DNA from: Clostridia bacterium
GTDB taxonomy: Bacteria > Bacillota > Clostridia > Oscillospirales > CAG-272
Direction: 5' to 3'
Length of the DNA: 51,785 nt
NCBI GenBank assembly: GCA_017444735.1
Contig: JAFSWB010000022.1
Coordinates: 1 to 51,785, forward strand
Below the pieces are notes generated by a model, which worked only from the letters and a program-made list of their open reading frames with translations, had not been told where the DNA came from and did no database searches. This document shows, one piece after another, positions 32,684 through 40,821 of the stretch. How positions within the stretch are numbered: position 1 is the first letter of the stretch; each line of letters begins with the position of its first letter. A program made the position numbers and the translations under genes.

Positions 32684-33744
32684 CAATGACGGAGGATCTC
32701 GGATTTTACAAAGGGCGGCGGGTCTTCGTGACCGGTCACACCGGCTTCAAGGGATCGTGGCTGTGCCGTATCCTCGTCGGAGTCGGCGCGGAAGTCACGG
32801 GATACGCGCTCGAACCGCCGACCGGCCCTTCCCTGTTCTCCCTTATTTCACTCGACCGCGATATGAAAAGCGTGACGGGCGACGTGAGGGATTTCGACGC
32901 TCTCAAAAAGGCGTACGACGAGGCGAAGCCCGAGATCGTCTTTCACCTCGCGGCTCAGCCGATCGTGAGGGAGAGCTACCGCACGCCCCGGGAGACGTAC
33001 GAAACGAACGTTATGGGGACGGTCAATCTCCTCGAATGCGTGAGATCATCCGGCGCGTCGTCGGTCGTGAACGTGACGACCGATAAGGTCTACTATAACG
33101 ACGACGGCGGACGAGCGTTCCGCGAGGACGACCCGCTTATGGGTCACGACCCTTATTCAAATTCAAAATCGTGCTCCGAGCTCGTTTCATACAGCTACGG
33201 GGTCAGTTTCCTTCGCGACGCGGGCGTTCCCCTGTCGACCGTCCGCGCCGGAAACGTGCTCGGCGGCGGCGATTTCGCCGCGGACAGGATCATCCCGGAC
33301 TGCGTCCGCGCCGTGACGGCGGGCGTTCCCGTCGTCGTCAGGAACCCGAGCTCCGTCCGGCCGTTCCAGCACGTTCTCGAGGCGCTCAGCGTCTATCTCA
33401 CCGTCGCCGCGCGGCAGGCGTCCGATCCTTCCCTCTCCGGCGCGTACAACGTGGGACCGGACGAGGAGGATATCATAACGACGGGCGAGCTCGCGGAGCT
33501 TTTCCGCTCCCTCTGGGGAGAGGGCGCCGAGATCGAGATAAAAGGCGAGAAAAACGCGCCGCACGAGGCGGGTTTCCTCCGCCTCGACAGCTCGAAGCTG
33601 AGAAACACGTTCGGATGGCGTCCGAAGTGGCATATAAACGAATGTATGAGAGAGGTCGTCGCTTTCGCCAAGGCGATGGCGGCGGGCGAAGATCTCGCCC
33701 GCGAGTGCGACCGCGAAATCGGGCTTTTCTTCGGTAAGGAGTAA
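32680..33744 (+). CDS. rfbG: CDP-glucose 4,6-dehydratase
   Basis: About 354 residues; the ATG overlaps the rfbF stop by four bases. Extended short-chain dehydrogenase fold: NAD-binding VTGHTGFKGSWL at residues ~17-28, VFHLAAQPIVRESY, the catalytic Thr in NVTTDKVY, the YxxxK motif in YSNSKSCSEL, and RAGNVLGGGDFAADR, which is characteristic of RfbG. It converts CDP-glucose to CDP-4-keto-6-deoxyglucose. The product feeds RfbH, encoded four bases downstream. Confidence 0.95.
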   Translation: MTMTEDLGFYKGRRVFVTGHTGFKGSWLCRILVGVGAEVTGYALEPPTGPSLFSLISLDRDMKSVTGDVRDFDALKKAYDEAKPEIVFHLAAQPIVRESYRTPRETYETNVMGTVNLLECVRSSGASSVVNVTTDKVYYNDDGGRAFREDDPLMGHDPYSNSKSCSELVSYSYGVSFLRDAGVPLSTVRAGNVLGGGDFAADRIIPDCVRAVTAGVPVVVRNPSSVRPFQHVLEALSVYLTVAARQASDPSLSGAYNVGPDEEDIITTGELAELFRSLWGEGAEIEIKGEKNAPHEAGFLRLDSSKLRNTFGWRPKWHINECMREVVAFAKAMAAGEDLARECDREIGLFFGKE

Positions 33745-33748
33745 GTTT

Positions 33749-35095
33749 ATGGCAAAATGGCAGAGCGAATCCGAGGCGAGAGACGAGATCCGCCGTCTGA
33801 CGGCGGAATATTACCGTCAGTTCAAGGCGCCGACCGGCGATTTCAAGCCGGGCGACCGGATAAACTACTCCGGCCGCGTCTATGACGAGGACGAGATGTG
33901 CGCTCTCACCGACGCGACGCTCGATTTCTGGCTCACCGCGGGGCGTTTCGCCGAACAGTTCGAGCGCGATTTCGCCCGCTGCCTCGGCGTGAAGTACGCC
34001 CACCTCGTAAACAGCGGCTCGTCCGCAAATCTCATCGCTTTTTCGGTCCTCACCGCCCCGGAGCTCGGGGAAAGACGGATCGGCAGGGGCGACGAGGTCA
34101 TCACGGTCGCCTGCGGTTTTCCGACGACGGTGACGCCTATCGTTCAGTACGGAGCCGTCCCCGTCTTCGTCGACGTGACGGTCCCGTCGTACAATATCGA
34201 CGTCTCGCGCCTCGAGGAGGCGTATTCCGACAAAACGAAAGCGGTCATGATCGCTCACACGCTCGGAAATCCCTTCAATATCGCCGCCGTGTCCGAATTC
34301 TGCAGGGCGCACGGCCTGTGGCTCGTAGAGGACAACTGCGACGCGCTCGGCTCCCTTTACACGCTGGACGGCGAGACCCGCCCGACCGGAACGTGGGGCG
34401 ATATCGGCACGAGCAGCTTTTATCCGCCGCATCATATGACGATGGGTGAGGGCGGCTGCGTCTATACGAACGATCCCACCCTGTCCCGCCTCATTCTCTC
34501 CTTCCGCGACTGGGGACGCGACTGCGTATGCCGCTCCGGTCAGGACAACAGGTGCGGACACAGATTCGACGGACAATTCGGATCGCTCCCCGCGGGGTAC
34601 GATCACAAATACGTATATTCTCACTTCGGCTACAACCTCAAGGCGACCGATCTTCAGGCGGCGATCGGCGCCGCGCAGATAAAAAAGCTACCCGCTTTCA
34701 CCGAAGCGAGGCGCAGGAATCACAAACGGCTCTTCGACGCCCTCCGCGCGGGCGGCGCGGAAGAAAAGCTGATCCTCCCCGAGGCGGAGCCGAACAGCGA
34801 GCCGTCGTGGTTCGGGTTCACGGTAAGCGTGAGGCCGGACGAGGGGATCACCCGCGGCGCCGTCACCGGCGCGCTCGAGAAAAACAACATTCAGACCCGC
34901 CTTCTTTTCAGCGGCAACCTCATCCGTCACCCGTGCTTCGATCCGATCAGAGGAACGGACGCGTACCGCACGGTCGGCGATCTTCCCGTCACCGACTTCG
35001 TTATGAACAACACGTTCTGGGTCGGCGTCGCGCCGACGATGAACTGCAAAATGATCGACTATACGGCTGAGGTCATCCTCGGCGCGGTCAGGTAA
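33749..35095 (+). CDS. rfbH: CDP-6-deoxy-4-hexulose C-3 dehydratase E1 (RfbH)
   Basis: A 448-residue PMP/[2Fe-2S] enzyme of the DegT/DnrJ aminotransferase fold. The lysine that anchors PLP in aminotransferases is replaced by His228 in YPPHHMTMGEGG, the hallmark of this dehydratase. Iron-sulfur ligands fit C-x61-C-x-C-x7-C: the Cys of EDNCDALG and the three of RDCVCRSGQDNRCGHR. It removes the C-3 hydroxyl of CDP-4-keto-6-deoxyglucose, giving the precursor of 3,6-dideoxyhexoses (abequose, paratose, tyvelose, ascarylose, yersiniose). A dedicated E3 reductase (DdhD/AscD) is not seen in the window, so electrons must come from elsewhere. Confidence 0.95.
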   Translation: MAKWQSESEARDEIRRLTAEYYRQFKAPTGDFKPGDRINYSGRVYDEDEMCALTDATLDFWLTAGRFAEQFERDFARCLGVKYAHLVNSGSSANLIAFSVLTAPELGERRIGRGDEVITVACGFPTTVTPIVQYGAVPVFVDVTVPSYNIDVSRLEEAYSDKTKAVMIAHTLGNPFNIAAVSEFCRAHGLWLVEDNCDALGSLYTLDGETRPTGTWGDIGTSSFYPPHHMTMGEGGCVYTNDPTLSRLILSFRDWGRDCVCRSGQDNRCGHRFDGQFGSLPAGYDHKYVYSHFGYNLKATDLQAAIGAAQIKKLPAFTEARRRNHKRLFDALRAGGAEEKLILPEAEPNSEPSWFGFTVSVRPDEGITRGAVTGALEKNNIQTRLLFSGNLIRHPCFDPIRGTDAYRTVGDLPVTDFVMNNTFWVGVAPTMNCKMIDYTAEVILGAVR

Positions 35096-35104
35096 ATTAC
35101 TTCT

Positions 35105-35126
35105 ATCCGGGAGCCGGCTCCCGGAT
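35105..35126 (+). terminator. Terminator after rfbH
   Basis: A 22-base perfect palindrome of two 11-base arms, ATCCGGGAGCC and GGCTCCCGGAT, followed by TTCGGATTTTG. It separates the rfbFGH operon from the DUF4143 ATPase gene. Confidence 0.75.
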
Positions 35127-35181
35127 TTCGGATTTTGTGTGCATTTCGTTGTTTATTCGCTCATTTTTTGTGCAATACGCG

Positions 35182-35210
35182 TTGACTTTCGCTCTGAAAA
35201 TGTGTATAAT
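35182..35210 (+). promoter_or_regulatory. Putative sigma-A promoter of the DUF4143 ATPase gene
   Basis: TTGACT (35182-35187), 17-base spacer, TATAAT (35205-35210), 23 bases before the ATG. Confidence 0.75.
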
Positions 35211-35233
35211 GACTGTGATCGGAGGATGACCGT

Positions 35234-36571
35234 ATGTATCTGAAAAGGAAAATCGACGCGTTTTTATCAGACTGGAAGAGCGATCCGCGCAGAAAGCCGC
35301 TTATTATCAAAGGAAGCCGTCAGGTCGGAAAAACGGAATCCGTTCTTCATTTTGCCAAAGACAATTATGAAAGCGTAATTGAAATAAACTTCGTCAGGGA
35401 TGAGAAATACAAAGGGATCGTTTCCGACGGCTATGAAGCGTCAAGTATCGTCAAAAACATCTCCCTGCTCGATCCCTCAAAAAAGTTTATTCCCGGGAAA
35501 ACCCTGATTTTCTTCGACGAGGTAACCGAGTTCCCGGAAATCGCCACTTCTCTTAAGTTCTTCAACATCGACGGTCGATTTGACGTGATATGCAGCGGCT
35601 CGATGCTCGGAGTCAACTATAAAAGGATCGAAAGCAACAGCGTCGGATATAAAAAAGACTATGAACTGTTTTCGATGGATTTTGAGGAATTCCTTTGGGC
35701 AAAGGGGTACGACGACGGGACGGTCGACGGTGTGCTGAAGCATATGACGGATCTTTGTCCTTTCAGCGATCTGGAAATGGACACCTTCCATTCTCTTTTC
35801 CTCGATTTCAGTATTCTCGGAGGGATGCCGGCGGTCGTCGCGGAGTATATTGAAAAAAATTCTTTCGAGGGTTCTCTCGACACGCAAAGACAGCTTATCG
35901 CCGACTATAAAGAGGACATAAGGAAATACGCGTCCGGGATCGATCAGACGAGGATCATCAACGTTTTTAACCGGATCGCTCCTCAGCTCGCGCGCGAAAA
36001 CAAAAAATTCCAGATTTCAAAGGTCGCCCCCGGAGCGAGATTCCGCGATTACCGCGGGTGCGCCGAATGGCTCTCCGACGCCGGAATCGTCAACATCTGC
36101 TACTGTATGGATTTTCCCGAGCTTCCGCTCGGCGGCAACTACGATCCCGACGTTTTCAAGCTGTACCTTTCAGACACGGGCCTTCTTGTTTCAATGCTCG
36201 ATGAAGAATCGCAGGAGGACCTGAGAGCGAACAAGAATCTCGGAGTCTATAAAGGCGCGTTATTTGAAAATATGATCGGCGAGGCGCTTGTAAAACAGGG
36301 ATACGGCCTGTTTTATTACAAGCGAGGCGATTCGACTCTCGAATCGGATTTTTTCATACGCTCGGCTTCTTCGCTGATCCCCGTCGAGGTCAAATCAAAA
36401 ACGGGAAAGGCAAAATCAATGAAAACCCTGATCGAATCCGAACGTTATCCGGATATACGTTACGGCTTCAAGCTGTCGAAGAACAATATCGGACAAGAGA
36501 ACAACGTTTACACTTTCCCGTATTTCTGCGCGTTTCTGCTGAAACGGTTTATGAAATCATTCAAAGATTGA
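35234..36571 (+). CDS. AAA-family ATP-binding protein with DUF4143 domain
   Basis: A 445-residue AAA_14/DUF4143 protein. Walker A is KGSRQVGKTESV near residue 30, Walker B is TLIFFDEVTEFP near 95, and sensor-like CSGSMLGV follows. The C-terminal part has YLSDTGLLVSML, ALFENMIGEALVKQG and the nuclease-like ESDFFIRS...VEVKSK segment seen in this family. These proteins are abundant and mostly uncharacterised in gut anaerobes; a nuclease or defence-like role has been suggested but is not established. It has its own promoter, is more AT-rich than rfbH, and lies between two parts of the glycan locus, so it looks like an insertion and not a glycan gene. Confidence 0.88.
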   Translation: MYLKRKIDAFLSDWKSDPRRKPLIIKGSRQVGKTESVLHFAKDNYESVIEINFVRDEKYKGIVSDGYEASSIVKNISLLDPSKKFIPGKTLIFFDEVTEFPEIATSLKFFNIDGRFDVICSGSMLGVNYKRIESNSVGYKKDYELFSMDFEEFLWAKGYDDGTVDGVLKHMTDLCPFSDLEMDTFHSLFLDFSILGGMPAVVAEYIEKNSFEGSLDTQRQLIADYKEDIRKYASGIDQTRIINVFNRIAPQLARENKKFQISKVAPGARFRDYRGCAEWLSDAGIVNICYCMDFPELPLGGNYDPDVFKLYLSDTGLLVSMLDEESQEDLRANKNLGVYKGALFENMIGEALVKQGYGLFYYKRGDSTLESDFFIRSASSLIPVEVKSKTGKAKSMKTLIESERYPDIRYGFKLSKNNIGQENNVYTFPYFCAFLLKRFMKSFKD

Positions 36572-36757
36572 GAAAGTGACTTTTTCAGACGGCGCAAATC
36601 CGATAACTGACTATGAGAAACTATACTGTAAGCATCTTTGATATGCCGGTCGAATAAGTAATGCTTCGCCAAGCCGCAAAAAATCGGAGAGAACAGTCAG
36701 TTTGAAAAATATCATTTTTGAAATTTCGGGGATTTTGAAAGAAAGGCAAGGTTTCAA
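36572..36757. other. Intergenic region before the heptose block
   Basis: This 186-base AT-rich gap has no convincing gene, terminator or consensus promoter. A TATACT near 36620 lacks a good -35 box. Transcription of the downstream block may start here or read through. Confidence 0.3.
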
Positions 36758-37819
36758 ATGAGTTATGTAATTGACGGTCGTCAGCTCTTTGGACCGATGG
36801 GAGGAGTTCAGCGGTTTATCAGAGAACTTGTTATTGAACTTGATAAGATCGCGGACCCCGGAGAGTATGAGATCCTCATTCCCCGGGATGCGGACGACGT
36901 TCCCGAATATAAAAACATACCGGTCATAAGATACGGAAAATTCAAAGGGCTTCTGTGGGAGCAGACGAGTTTGCCGTATTATCTCAAAACGAGGCAAAAG
37001 TACGGCGTCTTTCCCTGCACCATTGTTCCGCTTCTCTACCCGAAGGGGCTCGCGGTGGTACACGATATTATGATAAAGACCGTTCCCGAACTCAGAGCAA
37101 GTATTAAAAACCCCATTGCGCGCGCGCTTCTTCTTCTTAATTACAGGATCGCCGCGAAAAGAGCCCCTGTCCTGATGACCGTTTCCGAATACAGCAAAAA
37201 CGAAATTGTCCGCGAATACGGCAGACGCGATTCAGATATTCACGTTGCCGGACCGGGGTGGCAGCATGTTTTGAGAATAAAAAGCGACGACCGATGGAAA
37301 GAACGCTATCCGCAGCTTGAGAACGGCAAGTTCTTCTTCTCTCTTTCCGCTAACAGAAAGCAAAAGAATTTCAAATGGATCGCGGAAGTCGCAAAGAGAA
37401 ATCCGAATTATTATTTTGCGATCGCCGGAGGACGGGACGAATGGCAGAAACAGCTTGAATACGACGCTGAAAACATTATCCGTCTCGGATTCATTTCCGA
37501 CGGAGAGATCCGTTCTTTGATTGAAAACTGCAAAGCATTTCTTTTCCCTTCGTTTTACGAAGGATTCGGATTGCCTCCGCTCGAGGCGCTTGCGCTCGGC
37601 GCGAAGGCGGTCGTCGCCCGTTCCTCATGTCTGCCGGAAATATACGGAACCAGCGTTTACTATATCGATCCCTACGACTATGACACGGATCTTGACGAAC
37701 TGCTCTCCGGTCAGGTTTCCCCGGCGTCTGAAGTACTCGATCGCTTCGGATGGGAAATTCTCGCCGAAAAAACGGACAAGGTTCTGAAAGAGACTTTTAA
37801 CGAAAAAACGAGGAAGTAA
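36758..37819 (+). CDS. Glycosyltransferase family 4 protein
   Basis: A 353-residue GT-B fold enzyme. The N-terminal half has the acceptor-loop glycines DGRQLFGPMGGVQRFIREL and VVHDIMIKT. The C-terminal half has FFFSLSANRKQKNFKWI and the nucleotide-sugar motif FPSFYEGFGLPPLEALALGA with the EX7E pair. Such enzymes are retaining transferases that often use GDP-mannose or GDP-heptose. With a GDP-heptose pathway encoded immediately downstream (hddA three bases later), a heptosyl- or mannosyltransferase role is likely but not proven. There is no signal peptide; it acts at the inner face of the membrane. Confidence 0.88.
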   Translation: MSYVIDGRQLFGPMGGVQRFIRELVIELDKIADPGEYEILIPRDADDVPEYKNIPVIRYGKFKGLLWEQTSLPYYLKTRQKYGVFPCTIVPLLYPKGLAVVHDIMIKTVPELRASIKNPIARALLLLNYRIAAKRAPVLMTVSEYSKNEIVREYGRRDSDIHVAGPGWQHVLRIKSDDRWKERYPQLENGKFFFSLSANRKQKNFKWIAEVAKRNPNYYFAIAGGRDEWQKQLEYDAENIIRLGFISDGEIRSLIENCKAFLFPSFYEGFGLPPLEALALGAKAVVARSSCLPEIYGTSVYYIDPYDYDTDLDELLSGQVSPASEVLDRFGWEILAEKTDKVLKETFNEKTRK

Positions 37820-37822
37820 GGA

Positions 37823-38833
37823 ATGATCATTTCCAAAACACCGTTCCGCATGTCGTTTTTCGGCGGCGGTTCCGACGTCGAAGATTTTTTCAGAGAACAC
37901 GGCGGTTCGGTTATATCAACGACATTCAACAAATATTGCTTCGTTACGGTAAGAAAACTTCCGGGATTCTTCGATTACAAGTCCCATCTTACTTATTCAA
38001 AATCCGAATTTGTCAGCTCTCTTGATGAAATCCGTCATCCCGCCATCAGAAACGCGATGAAGATGCTCGACATCAGCTCGATCCGACTCACTTACGACGC
38101 CGATCTGCCCGCGCGTTCGGGCCTCGGGACAAGCTCGTCCTTTGCCGTCGGTATGCTCAACGCGTTTTACGCGCTGAATGGGATCAAAGCGGACAAAAAG
38201 CTGCTTGCCGAAAAGGCGATCTATCTCGAACGCGTTCTTTGCGAAGAGGCCGGGGGGTGGCAGGATCAGATCGCCGCCGCGTACGGCGGATTCAACAAGA
38301 TTGTCTTTTCAGATATGGGGTTTGAAGTCACGCCGGTTCCGGTCAGCCCTTTCCGAAAACGTCTCCTTTCGGAGAACCTTATGCTGTTTTTCACGGGGTT
38401 CACCCGTTTTTCCGCCGACGTCCACACGAGCAACGGAAGTCTGAACCGCGAAAAGATCCGCGTCCTCGAAAGGATACTCGCTCTTTGCGGCGACGCGGAG
38501 AAAGTCCTCGTCGATGAAGACGCCGATCTCGACGAGTTCGGCCAACTGCTCGACGAAGAATGGAAACTGAAACGGATGACCGGATCGAACGTTTCCACGG
38601 ACGCGGTCGACGATCTCTACCGCCGCGGGATCAGCGCGGGCGCGCTCGGGGGGAAGCTCCTCGGCGCGGGAGGCGGAGGATTTCTTCTGTTCTACGTCAC
38701 GCCCGAAAAGCAGTCCGCGGTACGCGAAGCGCTGAAGGACCTTCTGTACGTTCCGTTCTCCTTTGAGGATAACGGTTCCTGCATTATCTTTAATTCTGAC
38801 GATTCTGAATCCGAAAAGGAAATCGTGCCATGA
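37823..38833 (+). CDS. hddA: D-glycero-alpha-D-manno-heptose 7-phosphate kinase
   Basis: A 336-residue GHMP kinase. It begins IISKTPFRMSFFGGGSDVEDFF, the N-terminal substrate motif of HddA; the ATP loop is LPARSGLGTSSSFAVG near residue 95; and GGWQDQIAAAYGG and GGKLLGAGGGGFLLFY are the other GHMP motifs. It phosphorylates D-glycero-D-manno-heptose 7-phosphate at O-1, giving the alpha-1,7-bisphosphate. Its neighbours encode the remaining steps of GDP-heptose synthesis, which makes this substrate more likely than a related sugar. Its end overlaps the next gene by four bases. Confidence 0.92.
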   Translation: MIISKTPFRMSFFGGGSDVEDFFREHGGSVISTTFNKYCFVTVRKLPGFFDYKSHLTYSKSEFVSSLDEIRHPAIRNAMKMLDISSIRLTYDADLPARSGLGTSSSFAVGMLNAFYALNGIKADKKLLAEKAIYLERVLCEEAGGWQDQIAAAYGGFNKIVFSDMGFEVTPVPVSPFRKRLLSENLMLFFTGFTRFSADVHTSNGSLNREKIRVLERILALCGDAEKVLVDEDADLDEFGQLLDEEWKLKRMTGSNVSTDAVDDLYRRGISAGALGGKLLGAGGGGFLLFYVTPEKQSAVREALKDLLYVPFSFEDNGSCIIFNSDDSESEKEIVP

Positions 38834-40119
38834 AAGCGGTTATTATGGCCGGCGGAAAAGGGTCAAGGATCAGCGCTTCCTTTCCCGACATCCCGAAACC
38901 CCTCATTCCGATCGGGGGAAAGCCGGTTCTTGAACACACTATAGATCGTCTCAAAGAATACGGAATTGACGATATCATCATTACCGTATCGTATAAGGCG
39001 CCGATGATTACGGAGTATTTCGGCGACGGGTCGCGGTTCGGAGTCCGTATCGTATATTATGTTGAGGAAAAACCGCTCGGAAACGCCGGCGCCCTGTTTA
39101 AAATCAGAGACAGTCTCACCGACGATTTTTTCCTCCTCAATTCCGACTCGATGTTCGATGTTGATCTCGATCGGTTTTACCGTTACCACGCCGAGAAAAA
39201 GGCTCTCGTTACCTTGTTTACTCACCCGAACAGCCACCCTTACGACAGCAGCGTCATTGTTGAAGATAACAACGGGGCGGTCGCCGCGTGGATCACAAAA
39301 GAAAAAAAGGGGACGGGATGGTACAGGAATCTTGTAAACGCGGGAATTGAGATCATGTCTCCCGACGCGCTCGACCTGATCGATACTGAAAAAGCCGTCT
39401 CGGAAGAACCGCGTATTGACCTCGACAGAGATATTATCCTTCCGCTTACGAGGAGCGGAAGAGTATTCAGCTATAAAAGCCCGGAATACGTAAAAGACAT
39501 GGGAACTCCGGAAAGATACGCCGAAGTTTCCTCCGATTACGAATCGGGGATCATAAAGCGAAAGAATCTGAAAAACAGGCAGCGCGCCGTTTTCCTTGAC
39601 CGCGACGGCACGCTTAACCGTTACGTCGGATTCGTAAGGGATCCGGATGAATTTGAACTTCTTGACGGAGTATGTGAGGCGATAAGCAAAATCAACCGAT
39701 CCGGTTATCTCGCCGTTCTTGTGACAAATCAACCGGCAATCGCGAGGGGTGAGATCACTTACCGCGAACTCGACTCCATACACGGGAAAATGGACTCTCT
39801 TCTCAGCGAAAAAGGAGCGTATCTCGACGCCGTTTACTTTTGTCCGCATCATCCCGACCGCGGATTTGACGGCGAGATCCCGGAACTCAAAATCGAGTGT
39901 ACGTGCAGAAAGCCGAAACCGGGAATGCTCATACGCGCCGCCGAGGATCTCAACATCGATCTTGCCTCCTCGTGGATGATCGGCGACAGACAAACCGATA
40001 TCGCCGCCGGAAAAGCCGCCGGATGCAAAACGGCGCTTATCGGTTGCGGTGATTTCACGCAGGACGTGAGCGTAGGATCGCTGTCTGAATTCGCAGACTC
40101 AGTTCTTTTTGCGATTTGA
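38830..40119 (+). CDS. hddC-gmhB: Fused heptose-1-phosphate guanylyltransferase (HddC) and heptose bisphosphate phosphatase (GmhB)
   Basis: A 429-residue bifunctional protein. Residues 1-235 are a nucleotidyltransferase: MAGGKGSRISASFPDIPKPL at the start, then LLNSDSMFDVD. Residues ~253-425 are a GmhB-type HAD phosphatase: FLDRDGTLN with Asp257 and Asp259, VTNQPAIARGEIT, a zinc site CPHHPDRGF...CTCRKPKPGM, and GDRQTDIAAGKAAG. Together they remove the 7-phosphate from heptose 1,7-bisphosphate and activate heptose 1-phosphate with GTP to GDP-heptose, skipping the order of a diffusible intermediate. The two steps are separate proteins in the classic Aneurinibacillus S-layer glycan pathway. The four-base overlap with hddA implies coupling. 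Confidence 0.92.
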   Translation: MKAVIMAGGKGSRISASFPDIPKPLIPIGGKPVLEHTIDRLKEYGIDDIIITVSYKAPMITEYFGDGSRFGVRIVYYVEEKPLGNAGALFKIRDSLTDDFFLLNSDSMFDVDLDRFYRYHAEKKALVTLFTHPNSHPYDSSVIVEDNNGAVAAWITKEKKGTGWYRNLVNAGIEIMSPDALDLIDTEKAVSEEPRIDLDRDIILPLTRSGRVFSYKSPEYVKDMGTPERYAEVSSDYESGIIKRKNLKNRQRAVFLDRDGTLNRYVGFVRDPDEFELLDGVCEAISKINRSGYLAVLVTNQPAIARGEITYRELDSIHGKMDSLLSEKGAYLDAVYFCPHHPDRGFDGEIPELKIECTCRKPKPGMLIRAAEDLNIDLASSWMIGDRQTDIAAGKAAGCKTALIGCGDFTQDVSVGSLSEFADSVLFAI

Positions 40120-40138
40120 TAAAGAAAGGTGATAAAAA

Positions 40139-40783
40139 ATGAGCGACGACAAACGCTTTCCTGAGATTGATCGCCTCATCGGAAGATATCCGCAGCTCCT
40201 TGAATCACGCGAGCAAATAAAAGACGGATATCTCCTCCTCGAAAGCTGTTTTTCCGAGAACGGAAAGCTTTTGACGGCGGGAAACGGCGGATCGGCCGCC
40301 GACGCGTGCCATATCGCGGGCGAGCTTATGAAAAGTTTCCGCAAGCCCCGCCCCGTTCCGTCCGATTTCAAGAAAAAACTTGAAGCGACTGATCCGGCGA
40401 CAGGCGAGGAACTTGCAGCGACTCTCGAGCGGGGACTTCCCGTCGTTCCGCTCGTCTCTCAGTTCGCTCTGTCGACCGCTTACGCGAACGACGTATCGCC
40501 TGAGGGGATATTCGCTCAGCAGGTTTACGCTCTCGGTTCTCCGGGGGACGTTTTGCTTGCCATCTCGACCTCGGGAAACAGCGAAAACGTCGTAAGGGCC
40601 GCCGTTGCCGCGAAAGCCGCGGGGCTCGGGGTCATTTCTCTTACGGGAGAGAGCGGAGGAAGGCTCAGATCGTTCTCTGACGTCGCGGTCACAGTTCCCG
40701 AGTCTGAAACGTTTCTCGTCCAGGAACTTCATCTTCCGATCTATCACTGCTGGTGCGCAATGCTTGAAGACAGATTCTTCTGA
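40139..40783 (+). CDS. gmhA: Sedoheptulose 7-phosphate isomerase (SIS domain)
   Basis: A 214-residue SIS protein. The phosphosugar loop is LTAGNGGSAADACHIAGELMK near residue 45, followed by the GmhA-typical insert FRKPRPVP. The second SIS motif is LLAISTSGNSENVVRA, and the C-terminal HLPIYHCWC supplies a catalytic/metal His. It converts sedoheptulose 7-phosphate to D-glycero-D-manno-heptose 7-phosphate, the first committed step of the pathway whose kinase and fused transferase/phosphatase are encoded just upstream. The ATG follows AAAGGTGATAAAA. Confidence 0.93.
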   Translation: MSDDKRFPEIDRLIGRYPQLLESREQIKDGYLLLESCFSENGKLLTAGNGGSAADACHIAGELMKSFRKPRPVPSDFKKKLEATDPATGEELAATLERGLPVVPLVSQFALSTAYANDVSPEGIFAQQVYALGSPGDVLLAISTSGNSENVVRAAVAAKAAGLGVISLTGESGGRLRSFSDVAVTVPESETFLVQELHLPIYHCWCAMLEDRFF

Positions 40784-40821
40784 TCTCTGATTCAAATACT
40801 GAAAAATCGGGGCAATCGGTT

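Noticed and set aside
33473..34624. A 383-codon minus-strand frame across rfbG and rfbH
   Set aside because: It overlaps two well-supported enzymes and has the skewed Arg/Ala/Val composition of an antisense shadow.
37823..38833. Galactokinase or mevalonate kinase for the GHMP kinase
   Set aside because: The N-terminal PFRMSFFGGGSD motif and the gmhA/gmhB/hddC neighbours fit heptose 7-phosphate kinase.
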